Positions 1 through 6,824 of a stretch of 38,619 bases of DNA are shown one piece after another. The translations under genes and the position numbers were made by a program. Source of the stretch: Mycobacterium sp. (GTDB lineage Bacteria; Actinomycetota; Actinomycetes; Mycobacteriales; Mycobacteriaceae); assembly GCF_002863225.1 (NCBI RefSeq), contig NZ_PKEK01000068.1:1-38619 (forward strand). Reading direction: 5' to 3'. Under the pieces are notes generated by a model that searched no databases, had not been told where the DNA came from, and was given only the letters and a program-made list of their open reading frames with translations. Position 1 is the stretch's first letter. Every line of letters begins with the position of its first letter.

Positions 1-1
1 C

Positions 2-517
2 CAAGACGAGGACAACGCGAAGAAGTACTCCACCGCCGATCTGCACACCGACAAACCCCGCACCCCCGGCGACAGCGGAGGCGGCGTCCAGGCCGCCAGC
101 TGGAAACCCGGCGACCCCCGACATCAGCCTGTGATCGCCGGCCCGGGCGGGTTGGGGCCCTCGCAGCACGGGGATTTGAAGTGGGTCGAGGTTGGGCCTC
201 GGTCAGGTAATTTCGTGCGGGCTGATGAGGTGCCGGGGATCAAGGTCCAAGCGCCGGGTGAGCTGGGGCCTGCGACGGTGTCGGATAGTCACGGCAACGC
301 CGATCCGTATATCGAGTTGGGGCCCAATACTGGTGTGTGGGCGCCGAAGTCGGATTTTCCGGGCGCGAAGTTCTTTCCGCCCGGGTCTAGTGAGTTGCCG
401 CCGTATGGGTGGGATGAGTATCTGCCTGGTTCCGGGATTTTTCTGTGGCACGGGGATCTCAAGCCTGAGCCGTTCGGTCCGATCGGGGGCGGCGGGGCGA
501 CGTACCCCGCCGGCTGA
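2..517 (+). CDS. C-terminal part of a large ESX-effector-like protein (5' truncated by window)
   Basis: The reading frame is open from base 2 and stops at 517, so about 171 C-terminal residues are visible. The sequence is rich in Gly and Pro and has two related blocks: a GDLKWVEVGPRSGNF-type block near residue 60, and an IELGPNTGVWAPKSDFPGA-type block near residue 100. It then reads PPYGWDEYLPGSGIFLWHGDL before a Gly-rich tail. This style matches the C-terminal part of large mycobacterial type VII substrate or polymorphic-toxin proteins whose N-terminus follows a WXG100 gene; such an N-terminal half lies at the other edge of this window. No catalytic motif is visible in the part present. The small gene at 560 sits where an immunity gene would be expected. 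The family call is inference; that the frame is coding is fairly clear from its codon pattern. Confidence 0.6.
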   Translation, partial: QDEDNAKKYSTADLHTDKPRTPGDSGGGVQAASWKPGDPRHQPVIAGPGGLGPSQHGDLKWVEVGPRSGNFVRADEVPGIKVQAPGELGPATVSDSHGNADPYIELGPNTGVWAPKSDFPGAKFFPPGSSELPPYGWDEYLPGSGIFLWHGDLKPEPFGPIGGGGATYPAG

Positions 518-559
518 CGCCTCGGCTCACGCGTCGCCGTGGTCGGATAGCGTGAGCGC

Positions 560-931
560 ATGATCATCACTGGGGCGTTGCTCGCTGAACAGGCGCTGGC
601 CACCGAGAGTGGTCTACACCTGTGGAACGGCGTGATCTCGGGCGCGCTGGTGGGGCCGGACCGGATTTCGCGACTCTTTCTGGTGGTGCTCACTCAGGCG
701 GAGACGGACAACTCGGACCGGACCGTCGAAATCGAGATGCGGCCACCGACAGGCGAAGAGCCGCGAGTTCACCGGTTCGACGTGCCGGTGGAGACCGCGA
801 ACAGCGAAATCGGTTTCGCGTATTGGCCTTTCGAGTTTCATCTGCCTTTTGATGGCCGCTGGATTCTGATGGTGTCGGCGGGCGGGGCAAGTGCTGTGGC
901 GCTGCCGCTGCAGGTGGCATCAGCGACGTGA
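560..931 (+). CDS. Small beta-rich protein, possible immunity or DUF6941-like protein
   Basis: A 123-residue protein with no signal peptide or membrane segment. It begins MIITGALLAEQALATESG and alternates hydrophobic and charged residues, as a beta-sandwich would; it ends with a WILMVSAGGASAVALPLQV segment. The opening (a short strand, then a statement-like loop with W at residue 23) and the closing strands resemble DUF6941-type proteins, but that is tentative. It lies 42 nt downstream of the effector-like C-terminus on the same strand, which is the usual place for a gene protecting the producer from a polymorphic toxin. No clear ribosome binding site precedes the ATG. Function is inferred from position only. 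Confidence 0.55.
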   Translation: MIITGALLAEQALATESGLHLWNGVISGALVGPDRISRLFLVVLTQAETDNSDRTVEIEMRPPTGEEPRVHRFDVPVETANSEIGFAYWPFEFHLPFDGRWILMVSAGGASAVALPLQVASAT

Positions 932-1112
932 TCGGCGGTGCAGCCCACGACGCTGCGGGGCCCTGTGCGCGGTAGTCGGCGGTAGCTGCCTGCGGCGCGA
1001 CGGCCGCGCATGCTTCGGGTAGGGAAGTGGTCCGGCGGCACTGATTGCGTGAGCTGTCCCGGTGAGACTCGTTGCTCGTCGACGGCCTAGTGCGTCGGCG
1101 AGCTTTGCGTGC

Positions 1113-1553
1113 TTAGAGGCCCCGGATTGGTTTGAGGCTGGCTTCCGTGGAGTCGCGGCGGGCCTGGCGGCGCTGGGCTGTGCGGTCGCTGCTGAACCGG
1201 CGCGCCAGGATTCTGGTTTCTTGGCGGCTGGGATCGGTCGTGAGGAGTTGTTTGATCTGAATGTCGTTGAGTCCGGCGAGTTTTCCGGCAGCGTCGTGGG
1301 TGGCTACAACGACGTCGCCGCGCAGTAGCGGGACCTCGTGGGCGGTGAAGCGGGTCGAGGCGAGCAGCATCTCGGTGGCGCCGCAATTCACGGCGACCCG
1401 CGGGTTGTGAGCGAACCAGAAGTCGATCGCGCCGTCGGTGCTGGAGAGCACTTCTGGTCGGTCAACGCGTACCAGATCTGCGACGTCGAATTCGCTGAGA
1501 ACCTTTAGCTCGTAAAGGGATCCGTTGTGGCTGGCCAGCAGGATTTGGTTCAT
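1113..1553 (-). CDS. DUF3846-like plasmid/phage protein
   Basis: Reading from the ATG at 1553 gives 146 residues beginning MNQILLASHNGSLYELKV. An upstream ATG at 1583 would add ten residues; neither start has a good Shine-Dalgarno, so the choice rests on where hydrophobic strand 1 begins. The middle part has the order seen in DUF3846 proteins: a strand ending in a bare Asn-Cys (VAVNCGATEMLLA), a short charged turn, a strand with GDVVVATHDAAGKLAGLND, then a helix. The last ~35 residues are Arg-rich and polar. DUF3846 proteins are common on actinobacterial plasmids and phages and have no firmly established activity. The gene stands alone on the minus strand, between the ESX effector remnant and the regulator region. 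Confidence 0.55.
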   Translation of the reverse strand: MNQILLASHNGSLYELKVLSEFDVADLVRVDRPEVLSSTDGAIDFWFAHNPRVAVNCGATEMLLASTRFTAHEVPLLRGDVVVATHDAAGKLAGLNDIQIKQLLTTDPSRQETRILARRFSSDRTAQRRQARRDSTEASLKPIRGL

Positions 1554-1940
1554 GGGTCTTAGTAGACCGCATGTCGGTGACATCAGGTTGCGGCAAATGT
1601 TTCGGGCCGCCTGAGCGGGTGTCTCGTGATGCAGGGTGCATCACGACAAATCGGATTGTTACCGAATCGTTATCGGCCGGATGTCGGCAGATTGTTTGCC
1701 GAGTTTCGTGACTTTCGGCGTTGGGGCTGCTGGAATTTTGGTGTGTAGGAGCGTCGCCGACCGGCATTAGGGTGATTTTGTTAGGAGGTTGATATGGACC
1801 GCGAACCGCGCACTATCAGGCGTTATCAGCCTGCTCGGGCTGTTATTGAACCCATGCCGGTAGTACGCCGTTCGGCGGAGGGGCCGGGTTCCCCGTCGGG
1901 TTCTGCTGACAACCGTTGTTTGCTGGCGCTGTCAAGCCCG
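1554..1940. other. Intergenic stretch with an orphan strong ribosome binding site
   Basis: No gene is confidently supported here. A textbook Shine-Dalgarno (AGGAGGT, about 1782-1788) lies six to seven bases ahead of an ATG at 1794. That ATG opens a frame (MDREPRTIRRYQPARAV...) that does not stop until 3257, running antisense through the whole regulator gene at 1941-2429 and joining, in frame, the gene that starts at 2526. Only the first ~49 codons do not overlap the antisense gene. It could be a truncated gene start, a leader peptide, or a coincidental GC-rich open frame. Confidence 0.4.
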
Positions 1941-2429
1941 TTATACGGGGGAGCCGGCTGGCCGTTGCCGGGCGCGCTGGTAGGCCGCCCGGTACTCCTC
2001 GACGCTGATGCCGAGGTGCCCGGCAAGTTTTGCGGCGTTTTTGTCAGTCAGGCCGGCGTCAGCGCGTTCGATGCCGCGCAGCGTGGTGGTGGGCATCTCG
2101 ACCGCGGCGGCGAGTTCGGGCTGGGTCAGTCCTCTGATGACGCGCCAGTCGCCGGGGTAGCGCTCGTCAGGGGGGATCGCGACGACCTGCTCGATGGCGG
2201 CCTCGAGGATCCGCATCACGCGGGCCAGCAGATCTACCTGGGGTGTGCCTTTGCCGGCTTCCCAGTTCAGGATCGTTTGCCGGGTCACGTCCGCGAGACG
2301 GGCCAGATCGCTGACGCTGATGTCTTTGGCGCGTCGGGCGTCGGAGAAGGCCTGGGCGTTGAAGCCGCGCAGGACGCGGCGCGTCATGCCGGGCCGGCGA
2401 GCTGGCGTGCCATAGCTAGACAGGTTCAC
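1941..2429 (-). CDS. Transcriptional regulator with two tandem XRE-type helix-turn-helix domains
   Basis: The 162-residue protein starts at a GTG (2429) with GGGAGGT four bases upstream. Residues about 24-64 form one XRE helix-turn-helix (DLARLADVTRQTILNWEAG); residues about 92-146 form a second (TQPELAAAVEMPTTTLRGIE) ending in GISVEEY. A short Pro-rich tail follows. Two HTH units in one chain suggest binding to paired half sites. The gene is divergent from the gene at 2526, and the 96-base gap between them contains a direct repeat (2460-2482) that is a good candidate for its operator. It probably represses itself and the long plus-strand operon. Family assignment is strong; targets are inferred. 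Confidence 0.85.
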   Translation of the reverse strand: MNLSSYGTPARRPGMTRRVLRGFNAQAFSDARRAKDISVSDLARLADVTRQTILNWEAGKGTPQVDLLARVMRILEAAIEQVVAIPPDERYPGDWRVIRGLTQPELAAAVEMPTTTLRGIERADAGLTDKNAAKLAGHLGISVEEYRAAYQRARQRPAGSPV

Positions 2430-2459
2430 CGAGACCTCCCAAAACTTGTCAATGATTGC

Positions 2460-2482
2460 GTCTTACTTTTTCGTCTTAGTTT
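2460..2482. promoter_or_regulatory. Direct-repeat operator candidate in the divergent promoter region
   Basis: Two copies of GTCTTA(C/G)TTT occur at 2460-2469 and 2473-2482, 13 bases apart, in an unusually AT-rich patch of a GC-rich region. They lie between the divergent starts at 2429 (regulator) and 2526. The spacing is close to one helical turn and would suit the double-HTH regulator encoded next door. Promoter elements probably overlap it (TAGAGT at about 2483), but no start site can be fixed. Confidence 0.5.
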
Positions 2483-2525
2483 AGAGTATGGTGTGTCGAA
2501 GACCGCGCTATTGAGGAGGGAATCG

Positions 2526-3257
2526 GTGAACATGTCTCGAGCGCTGCACCACCGACCGACACCGCGCATGCCTGAAATCGCCGGTTTCGAGCCTCGATTC
2601 GACGCCGTCCCGCTGCCGCGGGCTCAGCAGCCCGCACACCTCGCCCGCCCGTTGTTCTGGTGGGCCACAGACTTACGTGCTCGCGGAGACCTCCTGCTGG
2701 GCATCGCTTTTGACGCTGCGGCTGTGACCGCGACCGTGACGATCCGGTTGGCCTCCTACCGCGTCGTCACCGTGGTTCGCCGGCCCGACGACAAGCCCGG
2801 CGCCCCCGATGGTGTCGCCGGGTTGATCGCTGAGGGCGTGTGGCGGCTCGGGGCGCTGGGATGGGCCGATCTGGTCGATGAGGCCGTCGAGGCGTTATCG
2901 GCGGCGGGCTTGATCGCCCCGGCGGCGCCGGCGGGTAGTTGCACCGCGGCGATCCCGGGCTGGGAGCGCTGCGTCGATCGCGGCGTGCGGATCGCCTACT
3001 GGCTTGCCGCGGCGCTGCTGCAGCACGGCTGGCGGCTGCACGCGTGCGGTGACGCCGCCGCGCGGTACGGCTTCATCGCCGAGATCCCCGCCGCCGGTGG
3101 GGGATATGACTTGGTGATCTACCCCGGCGATATGGCCGATGACGGCACGGAGGCCTCGGTGTTGGCGGCTGTGTGCGCGCGGCTGGGTTTCGCCCAGCGG
3201 CGCGCGCTTCAGCAGATCGTCAGTGACGCCGCGGCCGGGACGGGCCAGGTGATCTGA
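2526..3257 (+). CDS. Hypothetical protein, first plus-strand gene after the divergent promoter
   Basis: Start GTG at 2526 is chosen because GAGGAGGG (2513-2520) lies five bases upstream; an ATG two codons later is the alternative. The 243-residue product has an N-terminal Arg/Pro-rich stretch, then RPLFWWATDLRARGDLLLG, strands around TVTIRLASYRVVTVVRR, a mostly helical Ala-rich middle (GLIAEGVWRLGALGWADLV) and a C-terminal alpha/beta part (YDLVIYPGDMADDGTE). I do not recognise the family. The frame remains open upstream to 1794, but that part is antisense to the regulator and is not supported. It is separated by a structured 204-base gap from the operon beginning at 3462 and could be co-transcribed with it. 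Confidence 0.7.
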   Translation: MNMSRALHHRPTPRMPEIAGFEPRFDAVPLPRAQQPAHLARPLFWWATDLRARGDLLLGIAFDAAAVTATVTIRLASYRVVTVVRRPDDKPGAPDGVAGLIAEGVWRLGALGWADLVDEAVEALSAAGLIAPAAPAGSCTAAIPGWERCVDRGVRIAYWLAAALLQHGWRLHACGDAAARYGFIAEIPAAGGGYDLVIYPGDMADDGTEASVLAAVCARLGFAQRRALQQIVSDAAAGTGQVI

Positions 3258-3357
3258 CATGGCTGTCGCACAGCATGTTTCGGGGGCGGTGATAGTGCTG
3301 CGGCTCTAGGCGGTGGCGCCGCGGTAGCGGCGCTCGTGCAGACATTTTCATAGCGGT

Positions 3358-3444
3358 GACCCTGGGCCCAGATACGACAAAACCCCCCGAAGGGGGCTTG
3401 CCGATCAGGTCGGACGAGAAGTAATCAGCTTCGCGCCCAGGGTC
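3358..3444 (+). promoter_or_regulatory. Structured leader: 10-bp outer stem enclosing a C5/G5 hairpin
   Basis: GACCCTGGGC (3358-3367) and GCCCAGGGTC (3435-3444) are perfect inverted repeats. They enclose CCCCC-GAA-GGGGG (3384-3396), which is preceded by AAAA. On the minus strand the inner hairpin is followed by TTTT and would read as an intrinsic terminator. On the plus strand the nested fold ends 17 bases before the first gene of the long operon (3462) and includes nothing coding. It may be an attenuator or leader RNA, or a minus-strand terminator blocking read-through. Confidence 0.45.
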
Positions 3445-3461
3445 TCCCCAAATCAGAGGAG

Positions 3462-3803
3462 ATGACTTTGCCCAGTCGATCTCAGGGTAGAGGCTACGCG
3501 CCGACCGGCGCAAGCGTTCCGGCCCGAAATGTGCATTCTGACATGCTGAGCTGCGCTGATGCGGCTGAGCAGCCCCGTCCGGTGATCGGATCGGCGCGGC
3601 TGACGTCAGTTAGCTGGCCGCCGGTCGCAGAGGGGTGCCCGCTGTGCGCGAAGACGCCGGTGGAGCCGGTGCGACTCGAGGGCCAGATGGCGTGCCGGGG
3701 ATGCACCAGTTCGTGTGTGTCGTGCTCGGCGCCGTGTGTTCCCGGTGACGAGTTGTGCCAGCAGTGCCTGGCGCTGATGAGTCCGCTGGCGGTGCCGGCA
3801 TGA
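3462..3803 (+). CDS. Small cysteine-rich zinc-ribbon-like protein
   Basis: 113 residues. The N-terminal 55 are polar and probably flexible. The rest carries four CxxC-like pairs: CPLC, CRGC, CVSC with a nearby C, and CQQC. This pattern fits one or two zinc ribbons. The ATG at 3462 is immediately abutted by GAGGAG with no spacer, which is unusual; ATG 3543 (MLSC...) is a possible shorter start that keeps all the cysteines. Its stop overlaps the next start in an ATGA, so the two are translationally coupled. Role unknown; it may be a nucleic-acid-binding accessory of the replication module. Confidence 0.6.
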   Translation: MTLPSRSQGRGYAPTGASVPARNVHSDMLSCADAAEQPRPVIGSARLTSVSWPPVAEGCPLCAKTPVEPVRLEGQMACRGCTSSCVSCSAPCVPGDELCQQCLALMSPLAVPA

Positions 3804-4330
3804 GGACACCGCATTTGTTGGCCGGCGCTTGTGCCATCGACCCGGCAGATCGGGTCCGCCGCGCCGAGTTGGCGGTCTGGGACGAGCTCACCGGCTCGCT
3901 GGTCGCTCACCCGGGCCAGTGGCGCTCGCTAGAAGAGGGCGCCATGGTGCTGGGCGAGGAGGTCGACGAGCTCTGGGAAGACGTGCGCCGGAACCAGCTC
4001 GGGCACGCCCGCGCCGAGGCCGCGCAGGTGGGAGCGATGGCGATCCGGTTCGTCGCTGATCTGTATGAGCCTCCTGGGCCGGCGCTGGAGCGGTTCCGGG
4101 CCGCGGCAGCCGCGGTGGGCGCTGCGCGGGAGTCGGTGGGGCCGCGGGGGCGGCTGTTGGCCTCGGGTCACGAGGGGTTCGGGTTCGTCAAGCGCGAGTA
4201 CGACGCGCTGTGGACGGCGGTGCGTTTCGATGATCCGGGCCGCGGCGCGGGTCTGCGCGTGGCGGCGGCCGCGGTGCGGTTTATCGCCGAAATCACCTCC
4301 ACACCAACTGTTGTGAGGAGCGCGACGTGA
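3800..4330 (+). CDS. Protein with two tandem MazG-like helical units
   Basis: The start ATG at 3800 overlaps the previous stop (ATGA). The 176-residue product contains a MazG-type all-alpha segment at about residues 42-86: GEEVDELWEDVRRN, then EAAQVGAMAIRFVADL. A second copy at about 128-170 reads KREYDALWTAVRFD, then LRVAAAAVRFIAEI. In MazG nucleotide pyrophosphohydrolases the ExxE...D/E pattern binds Mg. The first unit keeps the acidic residues; in the second, several are replaced (EYDAL instead of EVDEL, and no acidic residue in the second helix). This suggests one active and one structural unit in one chain. The family would hydrolyse (d)NTPs. The operon context of DNA metabolism agrees. 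Confidence 0.65.
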   Translation: MRTPHLLAGACAIDPADRVRRAELAVWDELTGSLVAHPGQWRSLEEGAMVLGEEVDELWEDVRRNQLGHARAEAAQVGAMAIRFVADLYEPPGPALERFRAAAAAVGAARESVGPRGRLLASGHEGFGFVKREYDALWTAVRFDDPGRGAGLRVAAAAVRFIAEITSTPTVVRSAT

Positions 4331-4650
4331 TGCATGTGGTGGGGCAGCGCTGGAAGCTGCAAGGGGCATGCGGGGTGCAGACCCCGGACGCGCTGGAGAT
4401 GTGGACTCCGGAGCGGCGGCCGGCGCGGCCGGTGATGGTGCATCTGCAGCAGATCTGCGCCGGGTGCCCGGTGCGGCGTCAGTGCGCGGCTGAGGCTGTG
4501 GCCAGCGGAGCGGAGAACTGGGTCGCGGCCGGGGTGTTCGTTCCTGCGCGGCAGTACGCCCGGACGTGGGCCGCGGCTGTCGCTGAGCTCGAGGGGATCG
4601 CCGGCCCGGACTACCTCGACGCCGCGGCCGGGTGGGGGGCTACCGCATGA
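4330..4650 (+). CDS. WhiB-family iron-sulfur regulator
   Basis: 106 residues with the WhiB cysteine pattern C14-X28-C43-X2-C46-X5-C52, which holds a 4Fe-4S cluster. After the cluster region the usual G-V-W-G-G turn is replaced by GVFVPARQY, so the sigma-factor or DNA-contacting turn is divergent. The start is ATG 4330, overlapping the previous stop (TGATG); GTG 4327 is also possible, and both are served by GAGGAG at 4315-4320. WhiB-like proteins occur on several actinophages and plasmids, where they can interfere with host regulation. Its stop overlaps the start of the WhiA-like gene (ATGA), so the two proteins should be made together. That pairing is notable because WhiA and WhiB act jointly in actinobacteria. 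Confidence 0.85.
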   Translation: MHVVGQRWKLQGACGVQTPDALEMWTPERRPARPVMVHLQQICAGCPVRRQCAAEAVASGAENWVAAGVFVPARQYARTWAAAVAELEGIAGPDYLDAAAGWGATA

Positions 4651-5258
4651 AGGCTTCAGTGGCCGGGCCGCGGCGGCCGCGGATCAGTGACTATGGCGCA
4701 GTCGAGGCGGCGGCCAAGCTGCATCTGTGCACGCTGGCGGAGGTGCCGGCGGTGCGGGCCCGTCACGTCGCGGCGCTGCTGGCGTTCACCCCGACGGTGA
4801 CGCGCAGCCGCTCGCGGATGTGGATCCGTCTCGAGCACGGCCCGAGCGCCTATTGGCTGGCGCAGGCGTTGGCGCACCCCGATGTCGAGTTGGTCGACGT
4901 CGGTGGCGATGGCGGGACCGTGTCGGTGTCTAACCCGCAAATGGTGTTGGGCCGCTACGGGTTTCGTGATGGACAGTGGGTGTTTGGGCACGGCCCGGAG
5001 GCCACTGTGGGGATTTGTCGGGGCGCGGTGCACGCCGCCGCCCGGTTCAACGGGCACGGCATGAAGGTGGCCTGCCCGAGTCCGGCCAAGATGCTGACTT
5101 TGACCGCGGTGATGGCGCGGCTGGGCATCAAGGCCAAACCGACTGAAGGGGAGCCGCGCGCTGCGGTGGGCCCCGGTGATGTTTCTTCGGCTTTGGATCG
5201 GCTCGGGATCGCCCAGGTGGGTGCGCAATACCGGGCCGCGTTGGGAGGTCAGTCATGA
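4647..5258 (+). CDS. WhiA-like LAGLIDADG-fold protein lacking the C-terminal HTH
   Basis: 203 residues, start ATG 4647 in an ATGA overlap with whiB. Two segments parallel the paired LAGLIDADG-like halves of WhiA. The N-terminal RARHVAALLAFTPTV matches the WhiA segment with AEVAALLRFAG. The middle CRGAVHAAARFNGHGMKVA followed by CPSPAKMLTLTAVMARLGIK matches the WhiA stretch around [22 protein letters not shown]. The next part (GPGDVSSALDRLGIAQV) matches RDGDAIGALLTRLGA. WhiA is normally ~325 residues with a C-terminal HTH that binds DNA; this protein ends just after the second half, so the HTH is missing. No homing-endonuclease catalytic acids were identified. The assignment comes from recalled family patterns. 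Confidence 0.6.
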   Translation: MKASVAGPRRPRISDYGAVEAAAKLHLCTLAEVPAVRARHVAALLAFTPTVTRSRSRMWIRLEHGPSAYWLAQALAHPDVELVDVGGDGGTVSVSNPQMVLGRYGFRDGQWVFGHGPEATVGICRGAVHAAARFNGHGMKVACPSPAKMLTLTAVMARLGIKAKPTEGEPRAAVGPGDVSSALDRLGIAQVGAQYRAALGGQS

Positions 5259-5722
5259 ACACTTTTGCAGAGGGCCGTAATTCGCGTCTGACGGCGCACC
5301 AGTTGACGGCGCACCGCATGCATGAGCGGGGGTCGTCGCACGACGCGATCGCCGAGCACTTGCGGGTGAGTAAGCGTTCGGTGATGCGGTATCTGACCGC
5401 CGAGCGGCCGCCGGAACCCGCACCGGTCAAGCAGGTGGGGCTCGCCGATTTCTATATGAAGGGGGCGTGTGGATCGTTTCCTGAATACAACTGGCTGTCG
5501 CGGAGTTCGGTGATGCAGAAGCAGTGCAAGGAGATCTGCGAGTACTGCCCGGTGCTGGCGCAGTGCCGGGAATGGGGCCTGACCGACGGCCTGGAGGATC
5601 AGGCCATCTTGGGGGGGTTGACGCGTCGGGGCCGGCTCGCGGAGGTGCGGCGCCGTGAAGCGGTCGCCGTCGCCGAGCAGGGTCGCGGCGGCGAGGGTGC
5701 CGCGTCGGCGGGTGCGGCGTGA
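5255..5722 (+). CDS. HTH-WhiB fusion regulator
   Basis: 155 residues, start overlapping the previous stop (ATGA). Residues about 13-48 form a recombinase/sigma-like helix-turn-helix (HDAIAEHLRVSKRSVMRYL). A Pro-rich linker follows, and then a WhiB cluster domain with C72-X22-C95-X2-C98-X5-C104, plus an extra C91. After the cluster comes ILGGLTRRGRLAEVRRR, the equivalent of the WhiB turn and basic tail. Ordinary WhiB proteins rely on a partner sigma factor and a short basic tail to reach DNA; this one brings its own HTH. It is the second WhiB-type gene within 1.4 kb. The C-terminal 25 residues are low-complexity Ala/Gly. Confidence 0.8.
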   Translation: MNTFAEGRNSRLTAHQLTAHRMHERGSSHDAIAEHLRVSKRSVMRYLTAERPPEPAPVKQVGLADFYMKGACGSFPEYNWLSRSSVMQKQCKEICEYCPVLAQCREWGLTDGLEDQAILGGLTRRGRLAEVRRREAVAVAEQGRGGEGAASAGAA

Positions 5723-5919
5723 GCGCGCCGGCCGCGGCAGCGAGGGTGGTGCGGCAGGCGCCGCACACCGCCGGTGAGGGGATGCCCGCGGATCGTCACG
5801 AGGCCTACCGGCGTGGCCTGTGCATCACCTGCCGGGTGATGCCGCATTCGGCGGGGCGGCCGCGCTGCGGGGACTGCCATGCGGCCTACAGCAGTGGTGC
5901 GGCCGAGGAGCTGTCATGA
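5719..5919 (+). CDS. Small zinc-binding protein
   Basis: 66 residues starting from GTG 5719, in a GTGA overlap with the previous stop. The core has CITC and CGDC 14 residues apart, a compact two-knuckle zinc site of the type seen in many small actinophage and plasmid proteins. It has no other domain. The next gene starts inside its stop codon (ATGA), so it is embedded in the coupled operon. Function unknown. Confidence 0.6.
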   Translation: MSAPAAAARVVRQAPHTAGEGMPADRHEAYRRGLCITCRVMPHSAGRPRCGDCHAAYSSGAAEELS

Positions 5920-6782
5920 CCGCGGTGTTGGAGCGCCGAGGCGTTGCGCAGGGGTCGGCGTTCATCGACGCGGTGCGTGTCGATGAGATGTTCGTCGACC
6001 ACAGCTATCAGCGGCCGCCGGATATGGCGCGGGCCCGCAAGCTCGCGGCTGGCTGGGATCGGCGGCTGGCGGGGGTGGTCGAGGTCAGCGACCGTGGACC
6101 CGGGGCCGCGGTGCGGTATGCCGTCGTCGACGGCCAGCACCGCTGGGAGGCGGCTCGGTTGCGGGACCCGAATGGGTTGCTGGTGGCCAACATTCACGAA
6201 GGACTCACTGTCGCCCAGGAGGCGTTGCTGTTCGATCGGCTCAACCGGGAACGCCGGCGGCCCTCGACGTGGGATCACTGGCGGGCCCGCAAGGGCGGCG
6301 GGGATCCGGTGGTGCTGGCCATCGATGCCGCGGTCACCGAGCTGGGGTTGCGGGTCGATCCGGGCGCCAAAGAGGGCAACGTTCGCTGCACGGCCACGTT
6401 GGAGAAGTTGGCCGGCCTCGGCGGTGTCGAGCTGGTCGCTGCCACCTTGGGTCTGATTCACGGGGTGTGGGATCAGCGGGTCGACGCCTACGACGCGCCG
6501 ATCGTGCACGCGGTGGGGTTGATCTTGCATCACCTGCACGACCGGGTGGATCCCGAGCGGTTGACCGACACGTTGCTGGGGGTGTTGCCGCTGTCGTTGC
6601 GCACCCATGCCGCGGCGATGGGGGAGGCGTTGACCGGGACCGCCGGGGTGCGGATGGCGATCACGATCATGGTGCTCTACAACAAGAACCGTCGCGTCGC
6701 CGGGCAGCGAATCCTTGTGTGCGCAAGAACTTTTGGTGGCGGCTCCCGTAACGCCCGGTCTCTGCCGGCGCAATCTGCCTGA
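5916..6782 (+). CDS. ParB/sulfiredoxin-fold (ParB-like nuclease domain) protein
   Basis: 288 residues, start ATG 5916 (ATGA overlap). The N-terminal ~110 residues carry the ParB-like pattern: VDEMFVDHSYQRPPDMARA, a substrate strand, then VVDGQHRWEAARL, the equivalent of the GxxRxxA box. The rest is helical and probably dimerises (LHDRVDPERLTDTLLGVLP). Phage and plasmid members of this DUF6551-type group are not true partition proteins; some cleave or bind nucleic acid. No ParA is visible in the window, so a partition role is not supported. The last ~20 residues are atypically basic and polar and may be a tail or the trace of a small indel. A 42-base gap separates it from the next gene. Confidence 0.75.
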   Translation: MTAVLERRGVAQGSAFIDAVRVDEMFVDHSYQRPPDMARARKLAAGWDRRLAGVVEVSDRGPGAAVRYAVVDGQHRWEAARLRDPNGLLVANIHEGLTVAQEALLFDRLNRERRRPSTWDHWRARKGGGDPVVLAIDAAVTELGLRVDPGAKEGNVRCTATLEKLAGLGGVELVAATLGLIHGVWDQRVDAYDAPIVHAVGLILHHLHDRVDPERLTDTLLGVLPLSLRTHAAAMGEALTGTAGVRMAITIMVLYNKNRRVAGQRILVCARTFGGGSRNARSLPAQSA

Positions 6783-6824
6783 AGGCTTTTTCTGTCTATT
6801 TCTGGTTTGTGAAAGAGGTGCGTG

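Noticed and set aside
1062..1328. Plus-strand 88-codon frame opposite the DUF3846-like gene.
   Set aside because: The minus-strand frame has a coherent domain pattern; the plus frame does not.
5916..6782. True plasmid partition protein ParB.
   Set aside because: Only the N-terminal ParB-like fold is evident; there is no ParA, no parS-like cluster and no canonical ParB HTH.
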